From Gymnodinialimonas ulvae (GTDB taxonomy: Bacteria > Pseudomonadota > Alphaproteobacteria > Rhodobacterales > Rhodobacteraceae): a DNA stretch of 64,000 nt. Shown here piece after piece: positions 19,907 through 28,018 of the stretch. The notes beneath the pieces are model-generated. The model was not told the DNA's origin. It ran no database searches and worked only from the letters and a program-made list of their open reading frames with translations. Location of the stretch: assembly GCF_037543845.1 (NCBI RefSeq), contig NZ_JBBIFX010000002.1, forward strand, positions 124,001 through 188,000, given 5' to 3'. Both the position numbers and the translations under genes were made by a program. Position 1 is the stretch's first letter. Each line of letters opens with the position of its first letter.

Positions 19907-20440
19907 AGGGGGTCATCCAACGCACGACGTCCTTTACAGGAGCGTGGTGTCCATCATTCAATGTGAGAAGCAGCCACTCCGAACGGAGCGCAAGGTTGCA
20001 GGTAAGGACTTCGCTTTTCTCTGTCAACTCGCGCGATGCTCTCCATCCACCCTATAAAACAAGAAAGAAAGAATCTTTATTGTTGTTGGTAGTAGGGCCG
20101 TGGATTTCCGGGAGAACCCAGATTTCCCGGTTTCATCCACAAGGTTTTCTGAGGTGTGTGAAACTTCAGCACCTGACCTGAATATGTGGATAACGAGTTA
20201 AAATACATAAAAATCAATAACATATGTGAAGTATTCCTGAGAATATCTTCTCTTGAGCCCTTTAACGTTTGTGGGCGAAACCATTAACCATGTTCTACGC
20301 TTTCACAATCGTACCCGGGGGTAAATTGCGGAAGCGCGAGGCGAAAATCGCGTAACTTCCGACTTGACGCGGCAACGGGCGGAGTCCTTCACATTGGCTC
20401 CAGCGTTGTCCCGTGAAATTTCCACAGAGTTCCCCAAAAG
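19907..20440. other. oriC: Candidate chromosomal replication origin (oriC)
   Basis: A 534-bp gene-free stretch between divergent rho and maf, noticeably AT-rich between about 20050 and 20310. It holds one perfect DnaA box, TGTGGATAA at 20185-20193. A one-mismatch box, TCATCCACA, lies at 20133-20141. Weaker relatives are near 20100 and 20418. An IHF-like AATCAATAACATA lies at about 20212-20224, and one GANTC methylation site is at 20071-20075. The parS-parAB block and the maf-aroE-coaE-dnaQ order are typical neighbours of alphaproteobacterial origins. Some or all of the gap may also hold the rho and maf promoters. Confidence 0.55.
20185..20193 (-). promoter_or_regulatory. Perfect DnaA box
   Basis: TGTGGATAA on the plus strand is the exact reverse complement of the consensus TTATCCACA. 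It is followed by the AT-rich segment GAGTTAAAATACATAAAAATC, a plausible unwinding region. Confidence 0.7.
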
Positions 20441-21040
20441 ATGATCGATCTTATCCTAGCATCGGCCTCTCCGATCCGACGGCAGCTTCTTGAAAATGCC
20501 GGCCTGAACATCGAATCGCGCCCTGCCCGCATAGATGAAGACGCCATCCGCGAATCGTTGCAGGCAGAAGACGCAGGACCAAGGGACATCGCTGACACAT
20601 TGGCCGAATTCAAAGCGCGCCGCGTGGCCGAGAGCGCACCGCCTGATGCGCTCGTGCTTGGGTGTGATCAAATCCTCTCCGTCAAGCGCCGTGTCTTCGC
20701 CAAACCGTCAAATAAGGACGAGGCCTTCGAGCAGCTGAAACAGCTACAAGGTCAAACGCATCATCTGATGTCCGCAGCCGTGCTTTATGAAGAAAACAAA
20801 CCGGTTTGGCGTCATGTCGGCGTTGTTCGTATGACCATGCACACTTTCTCCGACGATCAGATTGCCACCTATCTCGATACCGCCTGGCCAAACGTGTCCT
20901 ATTGCGTCGGCGCCTATCAGGCCGAAGCCGTCGGTGCCCGGCTGTTCTCTCGGATCGAAGGCGATTGGTTCTCGGTTCTGGGCTTGCCGTTGCTTGATGT
21001 CCTTTCCCATCTGCGATTGCGCGGTATGTTATCGCCATGA
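20441..21040 (+). CDS. maf: Maf-like nucleoside triphosphate pyrophosphatase
   Basis: 199 residues. The family start LILASASPIRRQLLENAGL contains the conserved SxSxxR phosphate-binding region. VLGCDQILSVKRRVFAKP follows near residue 70, and GAYQAEAVGARLFSRIEGDW lies near 160. Maf proteins hydrolyse modified or canonical nucleoside triphosphates and were first described as septum-formation inhibitors. First gene of a tightly coupled operon; its last 4 bases overlap aroE. Confidence 0.9.
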   Translation: MIDLILASASPIRRQLLENAGLNIESRPARIDEDAIRESLQAEDAGPRDIADTLAEFKARRVAESAPPDALVLGCDQILSVKRRVFAKPSNKDEAFEQLKQLQGQTHHLMSAAVLYEENKPVWRHVGVVRMTMHTFSDDQIATYLDTAWPNVSYCVGAYQAEAVGARLFSRIEGDWFSVLGLPLLDVLSHLRLRGMLSP

Positions 21041-21873
21041 CCAAACCTTCCATCCCTCTGGCCGGCGTGATTGGCGACCCGGTTTCGCATTCCCTGTCCC
21101 CGAAGCTGCACGGCCATTGGCTCAAGCGCTATCGATTGCCCGGTCATTACGTCCCGCTCCACGTCGGTCATCAGGATTTGGCCGAAGTGCTGGGCGTTCT
21201 GCCCCGGATGGGGTTCGTCGGCGCAAACGTTACGCTGCCCCACAAGGAACAAGTGCTGGCGCTGGCCGATACCGTCACAGATCGCGCCGCCCTTATCGGG
21301 GCTGCAAATACGTTAACCGTTCGGTCGGATGGTCTGATTCAGGCCGACAATACCGACGGTATGGGGTTTCTGTCGAACATTCGCCAATCCTTGCCCGGCT
21401 GGACCGCATCCGCCGGTCCTGCGCTGGTCCTTGGATCTGGCGGTGCGGCCAAGGCGATTGTCTCCGCGCTGATCTCCGATGGCGCGCCCGTTATCCATGT
21501 CGCCAACCGAACCCGGCTGCGCGCCGACGCTCTGCGTGAGCAATTCGGCGCGCGGGTCTCTCCTATCGACTGGACGCAAATCCCCGATTTCATCCGTGAT
21601 ACGGCCCTGATCGTGAACACAACGGCTCTAGGCATGACTGGCCAGGCCCCGCTTACGATTGACCTGTCGCGCTTATCGCCGCCCACCGTTGTCACCGACA
21701 TCGTGTATGCACCGCTCGAAACCGATCTTTTGCGCAATGCGGCGGAGAGGGGCTGCGAAACCGTCGACGGGTTGGGCATGTTGTTGCACCAAGCTGTCCC
21801 CGGCTTCGAACGCTGGTTCAGCTATACCCCAATGGTCGATGACGACCTCCGCGCCGCGGTACTTGGCGGATGA
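21037..21873 (+). CDS. aroE: Shikimate dehydrogenase (NADP+)
   Basis: Reduces 3-dehydroshikimate in the aromatic amino acid pathway. 278 residues. The shikimate-binding GDPVSHSLSPKLHGHWL is near residues 11-27. The catalytic lysine lies in NVTLPHKEQ (about 65-73), and the partner aspartate in DNTDGMGF (about 103-110). The NADP loop LVLGSGGAAKAIVSAL is near 130. ATGA overlaps join it to maf before and coaE after. Confidence 0.96.
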   Translation: MTKPSIPLAGVIGDPVSHSLSPKLHGHWLKRYRLPGHYVPLHVGHQDLAEVLGVLPRMGFVGANVTLPHKEQVLALADTVTDRAALIGAANTLTVRSDGLIQADNTDGMGFLSNIRQSLPGWTASAGPALVLGSGGAAKAIVSALISDGAPVIHVANRTRLRADALREQFGARVSPIDWTQIPDFIRDTALIVNTTALGMTGQAPLTIDLSRLSPPTVVTDIVYAPLETDLLRNAAERGCETVDGLGMLLHQAVPGFERWFSYTPMVDDDLRAAVLGG

Positions 21874-22445
21874 CAACGATCCTTGGCCTGACAGGGTCGA
21901 TCGGGATGGGCAAAAGCACCACCGCCCAGATGTTTCGCGATGCCGGCATTCCGGTCTGGGATGCGGACGCCGCTGTTCATGCGCTCTACGCCCCAACCGG
22001 TCCTGCGCCAAAGCTGTTCCACGCCACTTTTCCCGGAAGCGTCGGGCCCGACGGGCATGTTGATCGAGCCTACCTCCGCACCTTGATCGCGAAAGATCCC
22101 GGCGTTTTGGATCAGATCAACGCCATCATTCACCCCCTCGTCGCGCAAGTCCGTGCGGATTTCCTGAAACGCCATAACGGATTGGTCGTCCTGGACGTTC
22201 CACTGCTTTTCGAAACCGGCCTTGAAGCGCGGTGTGACAAGGTTGCCGTGGTCAGTGTCGATGCCAAAACCCAAAAGGCGCGCGTCTTGGCGCGTGGCAC
22301 AATGACCGACGAAGATTTTGACGCCATCCTATCGCGTCAAGTGCCCGATGCCGAGAAGCGGCGCAAAGCCGACTACATCATAGACACTTCCACAATTGAT
22401 GTGGCACAAGATGCAGTGAACTCCATCATTGCTGAGCTGACATGA
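21870..22445 (+). CDS. coaE: Dephospho-CoA kinase
   Basis: Last step of coenzyme A synthesis, ATP-dependent phosphorylation of the ribose 3'-hydroxyl. 191 residues with a P-loop in ILGLTGSIGMGKSTTAQMF. DADAAVHALYA and the nucleoside-binding LDVPLLFETGLEARCDKV are also present, with the lid segment near RQVPDAEKRRKADYII. Both ends overlap neighbours by 4 bases. Confidence 0.96.
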   Translation: MTTILGLTGSIGMGKSTTAQMFRDAGIPVWDADAAVHALYAPTGPAPKLFHATFPGSVGPDGHVDRAYLRTLIAKDPGVLDQINAIIHPLVAQVRADFLKRHNGLVVLDVPLLFETGLEARCDKVAVVSVDAKTQKARVLARGTMTDEDFDAILSRQVPDAEKRRKADYIIDTSTIDVAQDAVNSIIAELT

Positions 22446-23140
22446 GAGAAATCGTTCTCGATACCGAAACCACCGGTTTGAACCCCTTCGACACGCCTCG
22501 TCACCGGATCGTCGAAATCGGCGCGGTCGAGCTGTTCAATCAGGTTCCCACCGGCAAGACTTACCACCAATACATCAACCCCGACCGCGACATGCCGACC
22601 GAAGCGTTCGAGGTGCATGGCATCGGAATGGATTTCCTCGCCGACAAACCGGCGTTCGCCGATATTGCGCCGCAATTCCTGGATTTTGTTGGTGACGCAA
22701 AGATGGTCATCCACAATGCCGAATTCGATATGCGCTTTCTCAATGCTGAACTCGAATGGTCCGGCCACCGGCTCCTCCCCAATGATCAGGCGCTTGATAC
22801 GCTCAAAATTGCGCGTCGCCGCTTCCCTGGATCGCCGGCATCATTGGATGCCCTGTGCCGCCGGTTCGGGATCGACAATTCGGCCCGCGAAAAGCACGGC
22901 GCCCTGCTCGACTCTGAAATCCTGGCCGAGGTCTATCTTGAACTGACCGGTGGCAAGCAGCCCGACTTCGCGCTGGCGCAAACCCAATCCCGTCAATCCG
23001 CCTCGGATCGCGATCAGAACTGGCGACCGACCCAGCGCGCGGCTGCACTTCCGTCGCGTCTGTCCGAAAGCGAAAAGGCCGCGCATGCGGCCTTTGTCGA
23101 GAAGCTTGGGGAAGACGCCCTTTGGACGCGGTTCCAGTAA
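22442..23140 (+). CDS. dnaQ: DNA polymerase III epsilon subunit (3'-5' exonuclease)
   Basis: Proofreading subunit of the replicative polymerase. 232 residues. Exonuclease motif I is VLDTETTGLNPFDTPRH (Asp7, Glu9), motif II is IHNAEFDMRFLNAEL, and motif III ends KHGALLDSEILAEVY. The C-terminal tail after about residue 180 is the low-complexity linker that binds the alpha subunit. Last gene of maf-aroE-coaE-dnaQ; ends one base from convergent secB. Confidence 0.96.
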   Translation: MREIVLDTETTGLNPFDTPRHRIVEIGAVELFNQVPTGKTYHQYINPDRDMPTEAFEVHGIGMDFLADKPAFADIAPQFLDFVGDAKMVIHNAEFDMRFLNAELEWSGHRLLPNDQALDTLKIARRRFPGSPASLDALCRRFGIDNSAREKHGALLDSEILAEVYLELTGGKQPDFALAQTQSRQSASDRDQNWRPTQRAAALPSRLSESEKAAHAAFVEKLGEDALWTRFQ

Positions 23141-23141
23141 G

Positions 23142-23657
23142 TCAGGCAGTGCCTTGCGGTTGCTGCTGGGCCTGACGTGCTGCCAGTTGCTGCCGGTACA
23201 ACGCTACGAAATCGATCTGATCAAGGTTCAGCGGCGGATATCCCCCGTCGCGGGTCACGTCCGAAATGATCCGGCGCACAAACGGGAACAGCATCCGAGG
23301 GCATTCGATCATCAGGAACGGATGCAATTGCTGTTCGTTGATGTTGTCGATCGAGAACACCCCACCATATTCCAGCTCGATCAGGAAAACCGACTTCGGC
23401 TCGTCTTCCTTGGTCTTGGATTCGACCTTTAGCTTCATGATCACATCGTACTGGTTCTCGGTCGTCCGCTTGCGCGCATCCAACGCCACCTGAACCTGAA
23501 TGTCCGGCTGGCCCTGTGCGGCGACGGCGTTTTGCACCGCGGCGTTCTCAAACGACAGGTCGCGGATGAACTGGCCGAGGATTTGCATCTTGGGAAGCTG
23601 AACCGCAGGCTGTGCAGCGCCGTTTTCGGTTTCGCCATTGGCCGAAGCGTCGGACAT
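23142..23657 (-). CDS. secB: Protein-export chaperone SecB
   Basis: Cytosolic tetrameric chaperone that keeps preproteins unfolded and passes them to SecA. 171 residues. The core contains LGQFIRDLSFENAAVQNAVA, LKVESKTKEDEPKSVFLIEL, and CPRMLFPFVRRIISDVTRDG. The tail is rich in Gln and Ala. The start at 23657 follows CAGGAGAACGATCC and gives the usual length; an in-frame start at 23717 lies inside the end of fxsA. Confidence 0.96.
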   Translation of the reverse strand: MSDASANGETENGAAQPAVQLPKMQILGQFIRDLSFENAAVQNAVAAQGQPDIQVQVALDARKRTTENQYDVIMKLKVESKTKEDEPKSVFLIELEYGGVFSIDNINEQQLHPFLMIECPRMLFPFVRRIISDVTRDGGYPPLNLDQIDFVALYRQQLAARQAQQQPQGTA

Positions 23658-23713
23658 GGATCGTTCTCCTGAATCTATGGTTGCGGGCGACATAACAGGC
23701 CCGCGCACAGGCC

Positions 23714-24178
23714 TCAATGCCTGCGCCAGCCCGATGGACCCGCAGGCCGATCCGTATCGGAGTCGCTGTAGGTGCCTTCGATGATCGTCTCATCCTGCGG
23801 CTGCCATCCCCGATCCGTTCGCACGGTCTGCACATTTACCCGCTTCTTGATCTCAAGCAGCACCCGGTTGCGCACCCCCGGCACCAGAAGTGCAAAGCCT
23901 ACCGCATCGGTGAAAAACCCCGGCGTCAACAAAAGCGCACCGGAAAACAGGATCATCGCCCCATGCGCCAGCGGCTCCGTCGGATCCCGCAAATCGTCAA
24001 ATGACGTGCGCAATTGTTGCATAGCGCGCGCGCCCTGGCTTTTCACCAACATCGTCCCCGCAATCGCCGTCACCACGACAATGGCCAAAGTCGGCCAAAG
24101 GCCAAGCCATCCACCGACCTGAATAAATAAAGCGATCTCGATCAACGGAACCGCAATGAACAACAAAAGCAGGCGCAT
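23714..24178 (-). CDS. fxsA: FxsA family membrane protein
   Basis: 154 residues with hydrophobic segments at about 2-22 (RLLLLFIAVPLIEIALFIQV), 26-46 and 78-98. The FxsA pattern includes EIALFIQVGGWLGLWPT, GALLLTPGFFTDAVGFAL and LLVPGVRNRVL. E. coli FxsA affects exclusion of phage T7 by F plasmid; the general function is unknown. The ATG at 24178 follows AGGAAGGGTGAT. It sits upstream of secB on the same strand and diverges from the Tim44-domain gene. Confidence 0.88.
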   Translation of the reverse strand: MRLLLLFIAVPLIEIALFIQVGGWLGLWPTLAIVVVTAIAGTMLVKSQGARAMQQLRTSFDDLRDPTEPLAHGAMILFSGALLLTPGFFTDAVGFALLVPGVRNRVLLEIKKRVNVQTVRTDRGWQPQDETIIEGTYSDSDTDRPAGPSGWRRH

Positions 24179-24301
24179 ATCACCCTTCCTTCCTAACAAC
24201 GGCCTATTGCCGCGGATGGGCTGTCATGGACTTGACCCCACCCCTGCCTTACATATGTGGCGTCTACACAGGTTTTTAACCCATTCCCCCGCCGAGGTGC
24301 C

Positions 24302-24952
24302 ATGAACTCGTCCCTTTTGTCCTTGCTGGTTCTGGCCGGCGTCGCGATTTTCTTGATCTTGCGCCTGCGCTCCGTTCTCGGGTCGCGCGAGGGGTTCGAA
24401 CGCCCATCCGCCCGTGCCGATGGCACGCCCCGCCGTGACTTTGAAGTCATTGAAGGCGGCCCGGATGAAGATATCACCGACCATGTCGAAGACGGGTCCG
24501 ACAGCGCCAAGGCCCTTGCCGCGATGAAAATGGCAGAGCCCGGCTTCAACGTTAGCGAATTCCTTGGCGGCGCGCGGCAAGCCTACGAGATGATCCTGAT
24601 GTCGTTCGAGCGCGGCGATGTCGACGGGCTGAAGCCATTCCTGGCCGATGACGTGATGGAAACATTCGAGACCGTCATCAATCAGCGCAACGAACAAGGC
24701 CTCACGATCGAAGCGGAATTCGTTGGCGTGCGTGACATGGCGCTGCAGAACGCCACCTTCGACCGGTCTTCCGGCGAGGCCGAGATTGTCGTGCGTTTCG
24801 TCGGCGAATTGACCAGCGTGGTGCGCAATTCCGACGGTGAGATCATCGAAGGCGATGCCTCTGAGATCAAGCGGCAGCGCGATGTCTGGACCTTCGCGCG
24901 CACCATGGGCGCGGATGATCCGAACTGGGCCCTGGTGGCAACTGACGGATGA
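24302..24952 (+). CDS. timA: Tim44/TimA domain membrane-anchored protein
   Basis: 216 residues. One N-terminal membrane segment (SLLSLLVLAGVAIFLILRLR, about 4-23) precedes an acidic linker and a C-terminal Tim44-like domain (about 85-216). That domain contains ISEFLG-type and YEMILMSFERGDVDGLKPFL motifs. Bacterial relatives are implicated in inner-membrane protein translocation or maintenance; mitochondrial Tim44 docks Hsp70 to the import channel. The SecB/FxsA neighbourhood is conserved in Rhodobacterales. Specific function is inferred from the family only. The start follows GAGGTGCC. Confidence 0.82.
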   Translation: MNSSLLSLLVLAGVAIFLILRLRSVLGSREGFERPSARADGTPRRDFEVIEGGPDEDITDHVEDGSDSAKALAAMKMAEPGFNVSEFLGGARQAYEMILMSFERGDVDGLKPFLADDVMETFETVINQRNEQGLTIEAEFVGVRDMALQNATFDRSSGEAEIVVRFVGELTSVVRNSDGEIIEGDASEIKRQRDVWTFARTMGADDPNWALVATDG

Positions 24953-24955
24953 TCC

Positions 24956-25972
24956 ATGGGACTGCGCGTCGTTGCGATGGCTTTGGCGATCTTTGCTACC
25001 GCGGCTTCGGCAGATGAACCCGTGCAGCTTCTGACCTTCGATGAACTGGACGGCTGGGCCGAGGATGACCATTCCGCGGCCCTTTCCGTGTTCCGCAATA
25101 CCTGCATCGATCTCAACGGGTCCGATTGGGACGCGATCTGTGCTGTGTCCGAAACGACAAGCGACGCGCGCACCTTCTTTGAACTGTTCTTCCGCCCGGT
25201 GCTGATCGGCGGCGAAGCGCCTGCGTTGTTCACCGGCTACTACGAGCCGCAGCTTGAAGGCTCTCGCACACGCAGCGCCCGCTTTCGCTATCCGGTCTAT
25301 CGCCTGCCACCGGAAGTCGATGGCCAATGGCTCTCCCGCCAGGAGATCGAGGAAAGCCGCGTGTTGGAAGGCCGCAACCTTGAAATTGCCTGGGTCGATG
25401 ATCCGGTCGAACTGTTCTTCCTTCAAATCCAGGGTTCAGGTCGCATCCGTCTGGCCGAAGGCGGCGTAATCCGCGTCGGCTATGGCGGGCGGAACGGCCA
25501 CGAGTATCGTTCAATCGGACAAGAGCTTGTCCGACGGGGCGTGTATCAACCGCATCAGGTCTCCGCTCAGGTGATTCAATCCTGGGTCCGCCGAAATCCC
25601 GTCGCCGGGCAGACACTTCTGTATCACAACCCCAGTTACGTTTTCTTTCGCGAGGTCGACATCGACGACCCCGACCTTGGCCCCCTGGGTGCGATGAACC
25701 GCAACATCACCCCGCACCGCTCTATCGCAATCGATCCGGATCACACACCGCTCGGTGCGCCGGTCTGGATCGAAAAGGACGGTGAAACACCGATCCGCCG
25801 CTTGATGATCGCGCAGGACACCGGCGGTGCCATCCAGGGCCCGCAGCGCGCAGATATCTTCTTTGGCTTTGGTGATGATGCGGGCGAAGCGGCCGGCGTG
25901 ATCCGCGACCCCGGCCGTATGATGGTGCTTTTGCCGGTCGAACTGGCCCACCAGTTGATCCCGGACGCCTGA
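24956..25972 (+). CDS. mltA: Membrane-bound lytic murein transglycosylase A-like protein (MltA)
   Basis: Cleaves the glycan strands of peptidoglycan to 1,6-anhydromuropeptides in the periplasm. 338 residues. A signal peptide (about 1-20, ALAIFATAASADE) has no lipobox cysteine, so it is probably soluble or loosely bound rather than a lipoprotein like the E. coli enzyme. Landmarks include FTGYYEPQLEGSRTRS near residue 85 and the 3D domain at the C-terminus, with MIAQDTGGAIQGPQRADIFF containing the catalytic aspartate. It starts 3 bases after timA and precedes an Smr-domain gene. Confidence 0.92.
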   Translation: MGLRVVAMALAIFATAASADEPVQLLTFDELDGWAEDDHSAALSVFRNTCIDLNGSDWDAICAVSETTSDARTFFELFFRPVLIGGEAPALFTGYYEPQLEGSRTRSARFRYPVYRLPPEVDGQWLSRQEIEESRVLEGRNLEIAWVDDPVELFFLQIQGSGRIRLAEGGVIRVGYGGRNGHEYRSIGQELVRRGVYQPHQVSAQVIQSWVRRNPVAGQTLLYHNPSYVFFREVDIDDPDLGPLGAMNRNITPHRSIAIDPDHTPLGAPVWIEKDGETPIRRLMIAQDTGGAIQGPQRADIFFGFGDDAGEAAGVIRDPGRMMVLLPVELAHQLIPDA

Positions 25973-25975
25973 CCC

Positions 25976-26584
25976 GTGGCGCGGCGCGGCAAACGTGGCC
26001 TGTCCGAAGAGGATAAGGCCCTGTGGGAAAGGGTCGCCGCCAGCGCCACGCCGATGGACCGGAGCGGTGCCCCGAAAATTGCGCCCGAGCCCGCCAAACC
26101 GAAACCCTCAATCCGCCGCGAGACATCGACCACCGCCGACAGGCTCCCGGCGTTCCGCATCGGGGAAAAAGCGTCTTTCGCCGCCAACCCGGTCAATCAC
26201 TCGCCGACGCTCTCCGCGCGGCTCGCCCATGCGCCGGTTCGAATGGATCAGGCCACGCACAAGCGCATGGTCCGCGGCAAGCTGAAGCCCCAAGACCGCA
26301 TCGACCTGCACGGCATGGTTCTGGCTGAAGCGCATCCGGCGCTGATTTCCTTCATCAGCAGCGCCTATGAACGCAACCTGCGTCTGGTTCTGGTGATCAC
26401 CGGCAAGGGCAAGGATCGCGATGGTGGTGGGCCGATCCCGATCCGGCGCGGCGTTCTCAAGCATCAGGTGCCAAGTTGGCTGCACGCTCCGCCGCTCGGG
26501 CTGATGGTGCTCGATATTCGCGAAGCCCACCAACGCCATGGCGGTGGCGGCGCCTATTACGTCTACCTCAAGCGCAGCCGTTAA
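25976..26584 (+). CDS. Smr domain-containing protein
   Basis: 202 residues, GTG start 3 bases after the mltA stop. The basic N-terminal half (about 1-90) looks disordered. The C-terminal Smr domain begins KLKPQDRIDLHGMVLAEAHP with the characteristic DLHG, then VLVITGKGKDRDGG, and ends GGGGAYYVYLKRSR. Smr domains are found in MutS2 and in small nucleases; stand-alone relatives can cleave RNA or DNA. A direct role is not shown. The timA-mltA-smr run is probably one operon. Confidence 0.85.
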   Translation: MARRGKRGLSEEDKALWERVAASATPMDRSGAPKIAPEPAKPKPSIRRETSTTADRLPAFRIGEKASFAANPVNHSPTLSARLAHAPVRMDQATHKRMVRGKLKPQDRIDLHGMVLAEAHPALISFISSAYERNLRLVLVITGKGKDRDGGGPIPIRRGVLKHQVPSWLHAPPLGLMVLDIREAHQRHGGGGAYYVYLKRSR

Positions 26585-26585
26585 A

Positions 26586-26628
26586 GCGCTTCGGTTTGAG
26601 CCTGCGTCAGCAGATCAAACCGAAGCGC
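26586..26628. terminator. Perfect 14-bp inverted repeat between smr and hslU
   Basis: GCGCTTCGGTTTGA (26586-26599) pairs with TCAAACCGAAGCGC (26615-26628) around a 15-base loop, starting just after the smr stop. No T run follows on either strand. It stands between two convergent operons and could be a bidirectional terminator or a copy of a dispersed intergenic palindrome. Confidence 0.55.
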
Positions 26629-26707
26629 CTACGACGGTTGGATAAAGGGCGCTTTCCAACACAAGCCGATGTCGCGGGTTTGTCTCGAAATGCTTTAGGC
26701 GTACCGT

Positions 26708-28018
26708 TCAAAGAACGTACCGGCTCAGGTCCGTACTCCGCGTCAATTCGCCAAGGTTCTGTTCCACGAATCCCGCATCGACCGTCACAGCCTGCCCCGA
26801 TTTGTCCGGCGCAGTGAAACTCAGCTCCTCGAACACGCGCTCAAGCACGGTATATAGCCGCCGTGCCCCGATGTTCTCCACGCTTTCGTTGACCTCCGCC
26901 GCGATCTTCGCCAGCGCGGCAATGCCCTGCTCGGTGAAAGTCACCTCCACCTGCTCGGTCGCCATCAACGCCGTGTATTGCCGGGTCAGCGCATTGTCCG
27001 TCTCCGTCAGGATTCGCACGAAATCCTCTTCCGTCAGTGCCCGCAAGTTCACCCGGATCGGCAAACGCCCCTGCAATTCCGGAAGCAGATCACTGGGCTT
27101 GGCGATGTGAAACGCCCCCGAAGCGATGAACAGGATATGATCGGTCTTCACTGGCCCATGCTTGGTGGACACGGTCGTCCCTTCGATCAGTGGCAGCAAA
27201 TCGCGCTGCACGCCTTCGCGCGATACATCCGCCCCCCGCGCATCGGACCGCGCACAGACCTTGTCGATTTCGTCGATGAACACGATCCCGTTCTGCTCCA
27301 CCGCGCGCATGGCTTCCTTCGTCACCATCTCCGGGTCCAGCAATTTGTCGGCCTCCTCGTCGATCAGGATGTCGTAACTCGCCGCCACTGACAGTCGCCG
27401 TTTCACCTTGCGTCCGCCCATCCCCTTGAACAGATCGCCCAGGTTCATCATCCCGCCCATTTGCCCCATGCCGGGTTGACCGGGGATCTCAAAGCCGCCC
27501 AACGGATTGGAATTGTCCGTGACTTCCAGCTCGATAATCGTGTCGTCCAATTCCCCATCACGAAGCTTCTTGCGGAACATCTCGCGCGTCTGATCGCGCG
27601 CCCCGTCACCGGCCAGCGCTTCGATCACCCGCTCTTCGGCGGCGTCATGGGCCTTGGCCTTCACCTCTTCGCGCATGTTCTCGCGGATCATCACCTGCGC
27701 CGCATCCACCAGGTCGCGCACGATCTGTTCGACGTCGCGGCCGACATACCCCACCTCGGTGAACTTCGTCGCTTCCACCTTGATGAACGGCGCGCGCGCC
27801 AGCTTGGCCAACCGCCGGGAAATCTCCGTCTTGCCGACACCCGTAGGCCCGATCATCAGGATGTTCTTCGGATACACCTCGTCGCGCAAATCATCGCCCA
27901 ACTGCTTTCGGCGCCAGCGGTTGCGCAGGGCCACGGCCACGGCACGCTTGGCGTCTTTCTGGCCGATGATGAAGCGATCCAATTCGCTGACGATTTCGCG
28001 GGGGGTCAGGTCACTCAT
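26708..28018 (-). CDS. hslU: ATP-dependent protease ATPase subunit HslU
   Basis: AAA+ unfoldase that feeds substrates to the HslV peptidase. 436 residues. The start is LTPREIVSELDRFIIGQKDAK. Walker A is MIGPTGVGKTEISRRLA near residue 55, and the pore loop lies in TEVGYVGRDVEQIVRDL near 90. The I domain spans roughly 110-240 with a glycine/methionine-rich insertion (GQPGMGQMGGMM). Walker B is GIVFIDEIDKV. The start overlaps the upstream membrane-protein gene by 4 bases, so it is translationally coupled to it. Confidence 0.97.
   Translation of the reverse strand: MSDLTPREIVSELDRFIIGQKDAKRAVAVALRNRWRRKQLGDDLRDEVYPKNILMIGPTGVGKTEISRRLAKLARAPFIKVEATKFTEVGYVGRDVEQIVRDLVDAAQVMIRENMREEVKAKAHDAAEERVIEALAGDGARDQTREMFRKKLRDGELDDTIIELEVTDNSNPLGGFEIPGQPGMGQMGGMMNLGDLFKGMGGRKVKRRLSVAASYDILIDEEADKLLDPEMVTKEAMRAVEQNGIVFIDEIDKVCARSDARGADVSREGVQRDLLPLIEGTTVSTKHGPVKTDHILFIASGAFHIAKPSDLLPELQGRLPIRVNLRALTEEDFVRILTETDNALTRQYTALMATEQVEVTFTEQGIAALAKIAAEVNESVENIGARRLYTVLERVFEELSFTAPDKSGQAVTVDAGFVEQNLGELTRSTDLSRYVL

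Noticed and set aside
20100..20108. CGTGGATTT as a further DnaA box
   Set aside because: Two mismatches to the consensus; too weak to count on its own.
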